This document shows positions 9,767 through 21,786 of a stretch of 64,000 bases of DNA, in pieces. The notes beneath the pieces are model-generated. The model did no database searches, had not been told where the DNA came from, and saw nothing but the letters and a program-made list of their open reading frames with translations. Source of the stretch: Tragulus kanchil (Eukaryota; Chordata; Mammalia; Artiodactyla; Tragulidae); NCBI GenBank assembly GCA_022376925.1, contig JAIOJX010000003.1, forward strand, positions 37,935,874-37,999,873, given 5' to 3'. How positions within the stretch are numbered: position 1 is the first letter of the stretch; each line of letters opens with the position of its first letter. The position numbers and the translations under genes were made by a program.

Positions 9767-11940
9767 GGGTGGCTATTGAATTGGGGAAAGCTGTGGTTTT
9801 ACTTCTCAATCTTTTCATTTCTTTGGGGCCATTTTTATTTTGTCAACATTTTGGTTCCTTTATTTCCATTAAGAACATCCTTTCTGCAGAAAACTGGATT
9901 GGCAAGAGAGGAACTTGAATGTGGGGGAGAAAAGAGAAGGGTGAGGAGCCAATATCAGCTTACCTACTATCCTCTCCCATGTGCATACTTGAATTATGAA
10001 CCTCCATTAAAAGTATAAGGAGGGTGTGACCTTGGAAGAGGGCTCCTGCACTCACATCATGACATAGAGAATGCAGTCAGCAGAATCTTATTTTAAAGAA
10101 TAAGAACTACTTAAACAGGCACATCTATACAAAATGAATCATCCTGCTTTCAATCTTGGGTTCTCCAAGGACGTATAAAATGTGTCCACAAAAATGGGAC
10201 ACAACTCTATCTAGGAAGTTTGCGTTAAGGTTCAGTGACCATCTTAGCTTCAACCCTTGGGCTTGCCTGCTTTTTCTCTTCATTTTTATTGTTACAGATT
10301 AATTCTTTGATGTAAGTCATACCCATTTGGCTTTTGTTCAACCACCTAAATAACTTACAAATACGTTTTTAATTCTGTTAACTGCCATTATATAGCAGTT
10401 TATAAGTATTCATATAGAGCTCTTCTTATTTAATTATTTCAATTAACTCAACCAGGAAGGCAGGAGATTTGGTCTTTTCTTATAAACAATATGAAATCTA
10501 TTCATTTATTTTAAAAAAAGGCAAAAATTTACAAGAAATAGAATAACAGGGAGAAATGGCCTCAAGAACGTGCAAACATAATAAATAATGTTGGTGGAAA
10601 AAAATCACTACACTGTAGATAATAACACAGAAATGAAGTCATTTAAGAGCCAGCTACTGGCTGTCTCGTGGCTGGCCAATCCCTGCCTAGCAGCACCAAC
10701 AAGACAATTAATGACCTGCCAGGAAGCAGCTGACAGCCTGAGATGGGTCAGGAAGGTCAACATTGTCCATGTGCACTCCACTCTGTCAAGGATGATGTTC
10801 TGTCAGGACGGGCTGGTCCACCTAGAGAAAAATGGCTTCCCAACCCCGAGTGCTTTGGGTGGCTATTGAATTGGGGAAAGCTGTGGTTTTACTTCTCAAT
10901 CTTTTCATTTCTTTGGGGCCATTTTTATTTTGTCAACATTTTGGTTCCTTTATTTCCATTAAGAACATCCTTTCTGCAGAAAACTGGATTGGCAAGAGAG
11001 GAACTTGAATGTGGGGGAGAAAAGAGAAGGGTGAGGAGCCAATATCAGCTTACCTACTATCCTCTCCCATGTGCATACTTGAATTATGAACCTCCATTAA
11101 AAGTATAAGGAGGGTGTGACCTTGGAAGAGGGCTCCTGCACTCACATCATGACATAGAGAATGCAGTCAGCAGAATCTTATTTTAAAGAATAAGAACTAC
11201 TTAAACAGGCACATCTATACAAAATGAATCATCCTGCTTTCAATCTTGGGTTCTCCAAGGACGTATAAAATGTGTCCACAAAAATGGGACACAACTCTAT
11301 CTAGGAAGTTTGCGTTAAGGTTCAGTGACCATCTTAGCTTCAACCCTTGGGCTTGCCTGCTTTTTCTCTTCATTTTTATTGTTACAGATTAATTCTTTGA
11401 TGTAAGTCATACCCATTTGGCTTTTGTTCAACCACCTAAATAACTTACAAATACGTTTTTAATTCTGTTAACTGCCATTATATAGCAGTTTATAAGTATT
11501 CATATAGAGCTCTTCTTATTTAATTATTTCAATTAACTCAACCAGGAAGGCAGGAGATTTGGTCTTTTCTTATAAACAATATGAAATCTATTCATTTATT
11601 TTAAAAAAAGGCAAAAATTTACAAGAAATAGAATAACAGGGAGAAATGGCCTCAAGAACGTGCAAACATAATAAATAATGTTGGTGGAAAAAAATCACTA
11701 CACTGTAGATAATAACACAGAAATGAAGTCATTTAAGAGCCAGCTACTGGCTGTCTCGTGGCTGGCCAATCCCTGCCTAGCAGCACCAACAAGACAATTA
11801 ATGACCTGCCAGGAAGCAGCTGACAGCCTGAGATGGGTCAGGAAGGTCAACATTGTCCATGTGCACTCCACTCTGTCAAGGGGATGATGTTCTGTCAGGA
11901 CGGGCTGGTCCACCTAGAGAAAAAATGGCTTCCCAACCCC
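9767..11940. repeat. Direct duplication 5 (about 1.08 kb x2)
   Basis: Copy 1 is 9767-10847 and copy 2 is 10857-11940, with filler gagtgcttt at 10848-10856. The first 175 bases of copy 1 are also in duplication 4, so they occur three times. Confidence 0.95.
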
Positions 11941-12060
11941 AAAAAGCACAGAAGTTATGTGATGTTCCTTAGACAGACTCCTCTCCATCACCAGAGCACC
12001 AGAATCAAGGTCTGAACCCTCACTTCTCAGTACCCCTTTATCTAAGTACCACATTTCAGC
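9942..12060. other. Unclassified stretch
   Basis: AT-rich sequence, almost all inside duplication 5. The open frames at 10588-10869 and 11678-11887 are the same region in the two copies, differ at their ends because of small indels, and show no recognisable family. Confidence 0.5.
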
Positions 12061-12067
12061 TTGTTCC

Positions 12068-12415
12068 CAGATCTGCAGCCTCAACATGAACTGGAATGAG
12101 TTAGAAATGCAGATTCTTGGCCCTTGCCCAGATCTACTGAATCAGAAATTCAGAGTGGGGTCCAGCAATGGAGCTCGAGACCATATATTGAAATCCAGAG
12201 AGGAAGCAAAGTTCTCCCTTGAGAATCTTCCTGATGCTTAGGAGAACTAATGGGATTAACTGGTTAAGTAAACAATTTAAATTAATATATCCAAGTGAAT
12301 TCATACGAGTATATGTGAATTTTGCTTAATATAAAGTCAAGCAAATCTAGAAAATATGGCTTTAGCAAGTTCTCAGGTGATTCTGATGCACATCAAAATT
12401 TGAGAAGCATCTATT
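12068..12415 (+). mobile_element. MER5A (hAT-Charlie MITE), with internal insertion
   Basis: The segments gttagaaatgcagattcttg, ctactgaatcagaaattcag and gtggggtccagcaat match the MER5A body. The expected 3' part, caggtgattctgatgcaca with tttgagaagc, resumes only at about 12363. About 180-190 bp of unrelated sequence separates the halves. Non-autonomous, no coding capacity. Confidence 0.75.
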
Positions 12416-12475
12416 CTAGGGTCGGAAGACAATGTCTTACAACTAAGTATTTAATAATCAAGATGTGATTACTGG

Positions 12476-12765
12476 AGCTTCCCTGGTATCTCAGTGGTTA
12501 AGAGTTTGCCTGCCAATGCAGGAGACACGAGTTCCATCCCTGGTCTGGGAGGATCCCACATCCTGAGGAGCAACTAAGCCCATGAGCCACAACTATTGAG
12601 CCCATGTGCCCTAGAGCCAGAGTTCCACAACAAGAGAAGTCATCGCAACAAGAAACCTGCTAACCTCAACTAGAGAGTAGTCCTCACTTCCTGCAACTAG
12701 AGAAGAACCTGCAGCAGCAGCGAAAACACTGAATAGTCAAAAGTAAATAAATTTTAAAAATTTAA
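12476..12765 (+). mobile_element. CHR-type tRNA-Glu SINE
   Basis: Starts gagcttccctggtatctcag. It has a tRNA-like head with a B-box-like region (gagttccatccctggtc) and a body with aactattgagcccatgtgcc and gagaagtcatcgcaacaag, ending in an A-rich tail. Older and more diverged than the CHR-variant loci. Confidence 0.85.
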
Positions 12766-13144
12766 AAACCATGTAATTACTAAATAATCTTCCAGATTCT
12801 GCTGTACTTTTATTTCACAGTCTCTAGGGTATGGAGATAGGGATAAAAACTGCAATTATGTATTAAATATCCTTTTCCGGGTTGCTCAAGTATAGCAAGA
12901 GAGAAAAAGTTTCACCTTGCAGATTTCTCCAGCATCACATATTGATATCTGTCAAGGGATGATGTTCTGTCAGGACGGGCTGGTCCACCTAGAGAAAAAA
13001 TGGCTTCCCAACCCCAAAAAGCACAGAAGTTATGTGATGTTCCTTAGACAGACTCCTCTCCATCACCAGAGCACCAGAATCAAGGTCTGAACCCTCACTT
13101 CTCAGTACCCCTTTATCTAAGTACCACATTTCAGCTTGTTCCCA

Positions 13145-13495
13145 GATCTGCAGCCTCAACATGAACTGGAATGAGTTAGAAATGCAGATTCTTGGCCCTT
13201 GCCCAGATCTACTGAATCAGAAATTCAGAGTGGGGTCCAGCAATGGAGCTCGAGACCATATATTGAAATCCAGAGAGGAAGCAAAGTTCTCCCTTGAGAA
13301 TCTTCCTGATGCTTAGGAGAACTAATGGGATTAACTGGTTAAGTAAACAATTTAAATTAATATATCCAAGTGAATTCATACGAGTATATGTGAATTTTGC
13401 TTAATATAAAGTCAAGCAAATCTAGAAAATATGGCTTTAGCAAGTTCTCAGGTGATTCTGATGCACATCAAAATTTGAGAAGCATCTATTCTAGG
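13145..13495 (+). mobile_element. MER5A (duplicate copy)
   Basis: Copy of 12068-12415 from duplication 6. Confidence 0.75.
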
Positions 13496-13552
13496 GTCGG
13501 AAGACAATGTCTTACAACTAAGTATTTAATAATCAAGATGTGATTACTGGAG

Positions 13553-13845
13553 CTTCCCTGGTATCTCAGTGGTTAAGAGTTTGCCTGCCAATGCAGGAGA
13601 CACGAGTTCCATCCCTGGTCTGGGAGGATCCCACATCCTGAGGAGCAACTAAGCCCATGAGCCACAACTATTGAGCCCATGTGCCCTAGAGCCAGAGTTC
13701 CACAACAAGAGAAGTCATCGCAACAAGAAACCTGCTAACCTCAACTAGAGAGTAGTCCTCACTTCCTGCAACTAGAGAAGAACCTGCAGCAGCAGCGAAA
13801 ACACTGAATAGTCAAAAGTAAATAAATTTTAAAAATTTAAAAACC
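13553..13845 (+). mobile_element. CHR-type SINE (duplicate copy)
   Basis: Copy of 12476-12765 from duplication 6. Its 3' part is repeated again at 14816-14980 by duplication 7. Confidence 0.85.
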
Positions 13846-15926
13846 ATGTAATTACTAAATAATCTTCCAGATTCTGCTGTACTTTTATTTCACAGTCTCT
13901 AGGGTATGGAGATAGGGATAAAAACTGCAATTATGTATTAAATATCCTTTTCCGGGTTGCTCAAGTATAGCAAGAGAGACAAACAGTTTCACCTTGCAGA
14001 TTTCTCCAGCATCACATATTGTATTTTAATTAAAAATCCCACTGATCACTAATCAAATCAGCACAATGCTTCTGTGGAGAGTGTGAAGTTTCACTGTTGA
14101 TAAATTGCTGTGTAGATAATTCACTGCTGATAAATTAAAAGCTAACTACAGTTAAGAAAACAGTATTAAGAATTATTAATACTTAGACATTGAGGCATTG
14201 GATTGGATTTAAATGTTGCTTTAAATTCTGTTCTCTGATTAATTGAGCTGTGTTTAAATAATTCTTGAAGTCACTCTTCTCAAAACACAATTATGCAATA
14301 ATGTAATATCTGTATAGAGTTTTATCATTTGCCCTGAATTTTCTGCTATCAACCTCTGAACAATCTCAATTAGTAGCTCAGGGAGATGAAACCACTCTTC
14401 CAAAGTCACAAAGGTGGAAGTTAGAAAGGTTGGTGCAATACTAACATAAAGCAAATACTTTAATTTTCCTCCCAAGTTCAGTATCATTCAGATGTTTCAG
14501 TTGCTTTAAAAAAGAACCCAATGGTTTTTGAAGTGTAAGTAATTTCTAGGCATCTGACATTTCTGAACTGGAAGCTATGACTGACTATAGTAGTGTCTCT
14601 GTGCTAAAATGACTCACAAAATTCACTTGTTCTGCAAGAAATTCAACATCTATTTTCAAACTGTGCAAATGGGCTCCTGCTAACACTTCTTTTGTGCAAG
14701 TCCAGAGTCAGAACTGTCTGGGTAGCTGCTAGTTTTTTATTTATAGTTACTTGAACCAACACGAATTCCAGACACTAAACACAGACAAAAAGTCAAGTTA
14801 TCAGTAACTTTTTATCCCATGTGCCCTAGAGCCAGAGTTCCACAACAAGAGAAGTCATCGCAACAAGAAACCTGCTAACCTCAACTAGAGAGTAGTCCTC
14901 ACATCCTGCAACTAGAGAAGAACCTGCAGCAGCAGAAAACACTGAATAGTCAAAAGTAAATAAATTTTAAAAATTTAAAAACCATGTAATTACTAAATAA
15001 TCTTCCAGATTCTGCTGTACTTTTATTTCACAGTCTCTAGGGTATGGAGATAGGGATAAAAACTGCAATTATGTATTAAATATCCTTTTCCGGGTTGCTC
15101 AAGTATAGCAAGAGAGACAAACAGTTTCACCTTGCAGATTTCTCCAGCATCACATATTGTATTTTAATTAAAAATCCCACTGATCACTAATCAAATCAGC
15201 ACAATGCTTCTGTGGAGAGTGTGAAGTTTCACTGTTGATAAATTGCTGTGTAGATAATTCACTGCTGATAAATTAAAAGCTAACTACAGTTAAGAAAACA
15301 GTATTAAGAATTATTAATACTTAGACATTGAGGCATTGGATTGGATTTAAATGTTGCTTTAAATTCTGTTCTCTGATTAATTGAGCTGTGTTTAAATAAT
15401 TCTTGAAGTCACTCTTCTCAAAACACAATTATGCAATAATGTAATATCTGTATAGAGTTTTATCATTTGCCCTGAATTTTCTGCTATCAACCTCTGAACA
15501 ATCTCAATTAGTAGCTCAGGGAGATGAAACCACTCTTCCAAAGTCACAAAGGTGGAAGTTAGAAAGGTTGGTGCAATACTAACATAAAGCAAATACTTTA
15601 ATTTTCCTCCCAAGTTCAGTATCATTCAGATGTTTCAGTTGCTTTAAAAAAGAACCCAATGGTTTTTGAAGTGTAAGTAATTTCTAGGCATCTGACATTT
15701 CTGAACTGGAAGCTATGACTGACTATAGTAGTGTCTCTGTGCTAAAATGACTCACAAAATTCACTTGTTCTGCAAGAAATTCAACATCTATTTTCAAACT
15801 GTGCAAATGGGCTCCTGCTAACACTTCTTTTGTGCAAGTCCAGAGTCAGAACTGTCTGGGTAGCTGCTAGTTTTTTATTTATAGTTACTTGAACCAACAC
15901 GAATTCCAGACACTAAACACAGACAA
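13676..15926. repeat. Direct duplication 7 (about 1.11 kb x2)
   Basis: Copy 1 is 13676-14788 and copy 2 is 14816-15926, with 27 bases of filler at 14789-14815. Copy 2 starts in the middle of the CHR SINE. The 345-base overlap with duplication 6 is present three times (12600-12944, 13676-14021, 14816-15161). Confidence 0.95.
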
Positions 15927-16369
15927 TGAAAATATGCAGACACAATTATTAACTCTTCCATAGTAACCTTGGTTAAGATTGGCCAGTGCAAAGTTGCCTC
16001 TTAATGAAATTTCTATTCTGTGTGGCCGACTCAAAAAATGTCTTCCCACCAAATGTTAATATTTTGTTTTCACTGATGTGTTCTCCTGTCGTCTCCAGTG
16101 TCAACAGTATGAGTATTTTGAAAAATCATTGTTGTGTTACTTCTTAAGAGTTTTCAGTTTGCTTGGATTGTATTTCAGAAAACCAGTAACATGATATTCA
16201 CTTACGAGTTTGCAATTGAATGTCCTAGACCTCAGCTTTAGAAGCCTGTAACTACCCTGTAATCATAAAAAACCCACAGACATGCATGAGGTCCTGAGGT
16301 TTTTCTTTTTTTAAATTTTAGTTTCAACAATATCCCTCATTTTAATGAGACTTTTAGCCTATTGGAAGC
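14022..16369. other. Unclassified stretch
   Basis: AT-rich sequence covered by duplications 7 and 8. The 77-codon minus-strand frame at 14254-14487 (and 15392-15625) has no family signature. No repeat was recognised apart from the partial SINE at 14816-14980. Confidence 0.5.
14816..14980 (+). mobile_element. CHR-type SINE, 3' part (duplicate copy)
   Basis: Third occurrence of the 3' half of the SINE at 12476-12765. It begins abruptly at the junction, not at a natural element end. Confidence 0.8.
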
Positions 16370-16394
16370 CTCTCTCTCTCTCTCTCTCTTTCTT

Positions 16395-16427
<33 letters not shown>

Positions 16428-16436
16428 TATATATTT
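16370..16436. repeat. (TC)n-(TA)n compound microsatellite, copy 1
   Basis: A 20-base CT run, a ttcttt interruption, an 18-base CT run, then TA repeats. Confidence 0.95.
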
Positions 16437-17474
16437 GGGGTTTTTTCCCAGTGACATTTGGATTTTTTCAAATAAATATCCAAAATAGCTCCAGAGTTTC
16501 CAAAAATACTACTTGGCACTTAAATACAAATAAAGTCATGTTTTTAATTTACTTGACATGACCAGTAGATAAGGAAAAGATCACTACCTCTGGATTTTGA
16601 TAAGCATGACATATATTTCATTTTCAATGATAGACTTTTTAGATTCTTATTAGAATTAGTTGGTATTCCTTGTCACACACATCAACTGACTACCTCTGGG
16701 ATTGCTCATAAAAGCAAATACTTTAATTTTCCTCCAAAGTTCAGTCATTTTAAAAAGAACCCAATGGTTTTTGAAGTGTAAGTAATTTCTAGGCATCTGA
16801 CATTTCTGAACTGGAAGCTATGACTGACTATAGTAGTGTCTCTGTGCTAAAATGACTCACAAAATTCACTTGTTCTGCAAGAAATTCAACATCTATTTTC
16901 AAACTGTGCAAATGGGCTCCTGCTAACACTTCTTTTGTGCAAGTCCAGAGTCAGAACTGTCTGGGTAGCTGCTAGTTTTTTATTTATAGTTACTTGAACC
17001 AACACGAATTCCAGACACTAAACACAGACAATGAAAATATGCAGACACAATTATTAACTCTTCCATAGTAACCTTGGTTAAGATTGGCCAGTGCAAAGTT
17101 GCCTCTTAATGAAATTTCTATTCTGTGTGGCCGACTCAAAAAATGTCTTCCCACCAAATGTTAATATTTTGTTTTCACTGATGTGTTCTCCTGTCGTCTC
17201 CAGTGTCAACAGTATGAGTATTTTGAAAAATCATTGTTGTGTTACTTCTTAAGAGTTTTCAGTTTGCTTGGATTGTATTTCAGAAAACCAGTAACATGAT
17301 ATTCACTTACGAGTTTGCAATTGAATGTCCTAGACCTCAGCTTTAGAAGCCTGTAACTACCCTGTAATCATAAAAAACCCACAGACATGCATGAGGTCCT
17401 GAGGTTTTTCTTTTTTTAAATTTTAGTTTCAACAATATCCCTCATTTTAATGAGACTTTTAGCCTATTGGAAGC

Positions 17475-17503
17475 CTCTCTCTCTCTCTCTCTCTCTCTTT
17501 CTT

Positions 17504-17536
<33 letters not shown>

Positions 17537-17545
17537 TATATATTT
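17475..17545. repeat. (TC)n-(TA)n compound microsatellite, copy 2
   Basis: Same as 16370-16436, but the first CT run is 24 bases. The 67-codon frame starting here (17467) is mostly a translation of this microsatellite. Confidence 0.95.
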
Positions 17546-17934
17546 GGGGTTTTTTCCCAGTGACATTTGGATTTTTTCAAATAAATATCCAAAATAGCTC
17601 CAGAGTTTCCAAAAATACTACTTGGCACTTAAATACAAATAAAGTCATGTTTTTAATTTACTTGACATGACCAGTAGATAAGGAAAAGATCACTACCTCT
17701 GGATTTTGATAAGCATGACATATATTTCATTTTCAATGATAGACTTTTTAGATTCTTATTAGAATTAGTTGGTATTCCTTGTCACACACATCAACTGACT
17801 GTGCAGAAAGTATGTCAAGGAGCATTCCGAACACCTGGAAGAAGGCAAACTTAGATTCTAAAAATAGTTACAGGTAATCCACCACGAGTCATGAAAATGC
17901 AATATAGAGTAGTAAGAGGCTGAAGGGATTATGA

Positions 17935-18015
17935 ACACTGCTGTCTCCATTTATAGATGGCTGAACTGAGACCTGCTAAACCAGATAACTTGCCCAAGGT
18001 CACAGATGAGTCTTT
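17935..18015 (-). mobile_element. MIR SINE fragment
   Basis: ccatttatagatggctgaac followed by acttgcccaaggtcacaga is the reverse complement of the MIR core. Confidence 0.7.
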
Positions 18016-20825
18016 AAAATTTCTTGGGTCATATTTCAGAAAACCAATGACTCTGTGTCCTTGAACCAGTTATCTAGCTAATGTTACAGTATCTTAGGAA
18101 AGACTCAAATCGAGCAGTCTTGATGCTTAGGAAAAAAACAGGGTTCAAAATTTATTCATATTATGTGAATTATGTTCTACCATTATCTTAATTGCATTCT
18201 CAGTTTATCTTTTCAATTCATTTTTCTTTATTAAAAAAAAAATAAAAGCAATAGAATGGCCTCATATGGGTCCTATTATGCACTAGCCATTCTATGCACA
18301 TCATTTCAATTTTTACTAATATGCTTCAAGGTATGTATATCTGTTAATGAAATACAGCCAAGCATGAGATATATCAAATTAATGTCAGAAAAGCAAATGC
18401 CACAGTAAGAAAAGATTTTCAGTATAATTAAATCTATAAAAGTGTAGAACAAATGCCAGTCACAGTTATAGGACAGAATGTAAATGCTATAAACCTTGAG
18501 AAAGTTTTATATAAAATATGACAAAGATGAGAAAAAATGGACATGGAAATGAGTTTATTCCTTTATCTTCCATATTTAAGGAAAATAGAGTTGGATACTT
18601 CGTATTTCATGTTTGAGAGGTAATAAACCCCAATTTATATTGACGAATTAAGAAACAGAAATGTAAGTGTGTTATTTAAGCTCATGTGTATTATTCAAAC
18701 CATGCATACTATTCAAAGCAGGGAAGAACAGGAAATGTTGGATACGGTAGATTGGCTTGCTTAACAAATATATATTTTTAAATGCCTCTCTCTGTTGCAG
18801 AGAACAGCCAGCTAAAATTTACATTTCCCATACGTCCATGCACTGGGGTTCCTGATGGGTTTTAGGAAACCCATCCCATACATTCACTGTGATTTGAACT
18901 TGGACATGAGACAAAGGTAGGTGAGGTACAATGCATTAATTTCCTGATAGAGATCATAGTGGAAGCATTGTGACCCAGGAAAAAGCATCAGCCCCAATGA
19001 GAATGGCAGTATTCCTGATACGACAAACTGAGGACCATGGTCACAGCTTTTGGTTTCAATAGTTCCTGTCAACAGGATCTCAGGCTTCTCAACCACAATC
19101 ATGGCTGAGTAGTGCAATCCCAGAAGAAAGGAACTCTGCCCAGACTTTGCTTGTCCAGCTTTTCCAACAATTTCACAAACCACTGAAGTACATATCTGGT
19201 AGAAAATTCTCTTCCACTTAAGCTATCTACAGTGAGTTTTGTTGTCAGCAGTTGAATTCTCTCCTTTCTCGTTTTCATTTCTCTCTGGCACCCTCTTCAT
19301 TTCTCTTTGTTTCTTTCTCAGACACAGACACAGATACGTACATGCACTCCACAGAGCAAAAGCTAGGTAAAAGATAAACTATTAATGCACATCATTTCAT
19401 TTTTTGCTTCAAGGTATGTATATCTGTTAATGAAATACAGCCAAGCATGAGATATATCAAATTAATGTCAGAAAAGCAAATGCCACAGTAAGAAAAGATT
19501 TTCAGTATAATTAAATCTATAAAAGTGTAGAACAAATGCCAGTCACAGTTATAGGACAGAATGTAAATGCTATAAACCTTGAGAAAGTTTTATATAAAAT
19601 ATGACAAAGATGAGAAAAAATGGACATGGAAATGAGTTTATTCCTTTATCTTCCATATTTAAGGAAAATAGAGTTGGATACTTCGTATTTCATGTTTGAG
19701 AGGTAATAAACCCCAATTTATATTGACGAATTAAGAAACAGAAATGTAAGTGTGTTATTTAAGCTCATGTGTATTATTCAAACCATGCATACTATTCAAA
19801 GCAGGGAAGAACAGGAAATGTTGGATACGGTAGATTGGCTTGCTTAACAAATATATATTTTTAAATGCCTCTCTCTGTTGCAGAGAACAGCCAGCTAAAA
19901 TTTACATTTCCCATACGTCCATGCACTGGGGTTCCTGATGGGTTTTAGGAAACCCATCCCATACATTCACTGTGATTTGAACTTGGACATGAGACAAAGG
20001 TAGGTGAGGTACAATGCATTAATTTCCTGATAGAGATCATAGTGGAAGCATTGTGACCCAGGAAAAAGCATCAGCCCCAATGAGAATGGCAGTATTCCTG
20101 ATACGACAAACTGAGGACCATGGTCACAGCTTTTGGTTTCAATAGTTCCTGTCAACAGGATCTCAGGCTTCTCAACCACAATCATGGCTGAGTAGTGCAA
20201 TCCCAGAAGAAAGGAACTCTGCCCAGACTTTGCTTGTCCAGCTTTTCCAACAATTTCACAAACCACTGAAGTACATATCTGGTAGAAAATTCTCTTCCAC
20301 TTAAGCTATCTACAGTGAGTTTTGTTGTCAGCAGTTGAATTCTCTCCTTTCTCGTTTTCATTTCTCTCTGGCACCCTCTTCATTTCTCTTTGTTTCTTTC
20401 TCAGACACAGACACAGATACGTACATGCACTCCACAGAGCAAAAGCTAGGTAAAAGATAAATATAAAATCACACAACGGTATCAAAGACAAGTCATTTTT
20501 AACATATTGGCCAATGGGATAAATTCAGCTTGTTTTATATTAAATCTTAAAAATACACTGAAAGAGATGCAATCACAATAAGGATAACTTGAGAGACACA
20601 AATACAGAGATATCACGAGTTAATATAGATACCAGACACATTTAATTGCAAAATATAAATAGATTAGACAAGTAGTAGCACTTGAAAATGATACTAATTA
20701 AATGTCACAGTGGATCTTAACCATCAGGAAATGTAGAACCAAAAATATCAGTACTAAACATTGCTCTAAGTATTAGAAGAAGTTTAGAAAAAAATAGTAA
20801 CAAGAAATGGAATTTTGCCTCTTTC
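18016..20825. other. Unclassified stretch with a 99-codon open frame
   Basis: AT-rich, covered in large part by duplication 9. The minus-strand frame 18884-19183 (identical in its copy 19967-20266) has 99 codons. It shows no domain I recognise, no splice-flanked exon context and no coding neighbour, so it is most likely a chance frame. Confidence 0.4.
18294..20461. repeat. Direct duplication 9 (about 1.08 kb x2)
   Basis: Copy 1 is 18294-19378 and copy 2 is 19385-20461. Copy 2 starts with small deletions relative to copy 1 (the ttttactaatatgc segment after catcatttca is shortened). The ctatta filler looks like a collapsed version of 18273-18297. Confidence 0.95.
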
Positions 20826-21010
20826 TAGACCAAAGGTTGGCAGACTTTTTCTGCAAAGGGTCAGATAGATAGTAAACATCTTAGGCTCTGAGGGGCATAG
20901 TTTCTGTCACAGATAAGTTGCCTAAGTATGATGTATGACTTCAATACATTATTTTAAAAACATGCTGCAGGGTGGTTTGCCCAGTGTCTGTAATTTGCCA
21001 ACTCCTGCTC
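20826..21010 (+). mobile_element. MER20-like hAT-Charlie MITE
   Basis: ggttggcagactttttctgc, aaagggtcagatagatagta and a near-inverted end (gtaatttgccaactcctgct) match the non-autonomous hAT family carrying aaagggccagatagtaaat. MER20 is my best name for it. No coding capacity. Confidence 0.65.
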
Positions 21011-21184
21011 TAAACCACAAATGATCAACTAAGTAAACAAATAGAAGATCTGAAAAATATGATTGATCTAATTAAAGACAGATCAATTTGATCTGAGACA
21101 AATTAATCACAATTCCATGTAAACAGAGAATATGTTTTCTTCCAAGTTCTGTGGAACTTTTATAAAATTGTATGCATGGAAGCA

Positions 21185-21305
21185 GTTGCTACCATGTATC
21201 AAGTGCTTTTCATGTGTTTGGCACTAAGAAATTCACATGCATCAACTCCTACAATTTCATGAATAGGTTGATTACTTTTATGCCCATTTTGCAGATAAGA
21301 AACCC
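21185..21305 (-). mobile_element. MIR SINE fragment
   Basis: tatcaagtgcttttcatgtg, tggcactaagaaattcacat and gcccattttgcagataagaa are the reverse complement of MIR. About half of it is missing from the second copy near 22340-22400. Confidence 0.65.
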
Positions 21306-21743
21306 TAAGGTAGGTTTACAAAATATTGTGTCTACATTATCTCCTACTACCTCTTTGCTTGCTTTTTATATTCCACCAAAATGTTTTCAATATGTACAGG
21401 GTTTCTGTCCCCATAACTTAACCCTTGCTGTTCATTCTGCCTACAGTGTCTGCTCCTTAGACTTTCACCAGCAAATTTCTTTCATTATTCAAGACCCAGC
21501 TCACTGACACCTCTTCTATGAAACCTTCCCTTTCCCTTTGGAAACAAAAACAACCTCTGTCCTCCTCCTACATATTCAGAGGGCTTTGTTCTTCTCTAGA
21601 TGGAGTTACATTAGCTTCTACATTGTTAGTTGCACATATGTGTCTTTCTCCTTTTTTGGGGGGATATTGTTAGATATGTGAACTTATTCTAATTATTCTC
21701 ATTTGTAAATCATTTGTATTATAACATAATCATATGCAAAGTA

Positions 21744-21746
<3 letters not shown>

Positions 21747-21782
<36 letters not shown>
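21747..21782. repeat. (AT)n microsatellite, copy 1
   Basis: 36 bases, 18 AT units. Confidence 0.95.

Positions 21783-21786
<4 letters not shown>

Larger units (their letters stand above)
7779..9941. repeat. Direct duplication 4 (about 1.07 kb x2)
   Basis: Copy 1 is 7779-8851 and copy 2 is 8871-9941, separated by 19 bases of filler (atatccccaaaattttttt). Confidence 0.95.
11872..14021. repeat. Direct duplication 6 (about 1.07 kb x2)
   Basis: Copy 1 is 11872-12944 and copy 2 is 12948-14021. Filler is 3 bases. Near the end of copy 1, gagagaaaaagtttc replaces gagagacaaacagtttc of copy 2. Confidence 0.95.
15586..17800. repeat. Direct duplication 8 (about 1.10 kb x2)
   Basis: Copy 1 is 15586-16691 and copy 2 is 16711-17800. 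The 19-base filler (16692-16710) resembles the nearby ctacctctggattttgataa at 16585. Near its start copy 2 lacks about 20 bases present at 15620-15642 of copy 1. Confidence 0.95.

Noticed and set aside
17467..17670. 67-codon frame starting MEASLSLSL
   Set aside because: Product of the CT/TA microsatellite.
18884..19183. 99-codon minus-strand frame, identical in both copies
   Set aside because: Identity between copies comes from the duplication, not from selection. No domain, splice context or codon pattern supports a gene.
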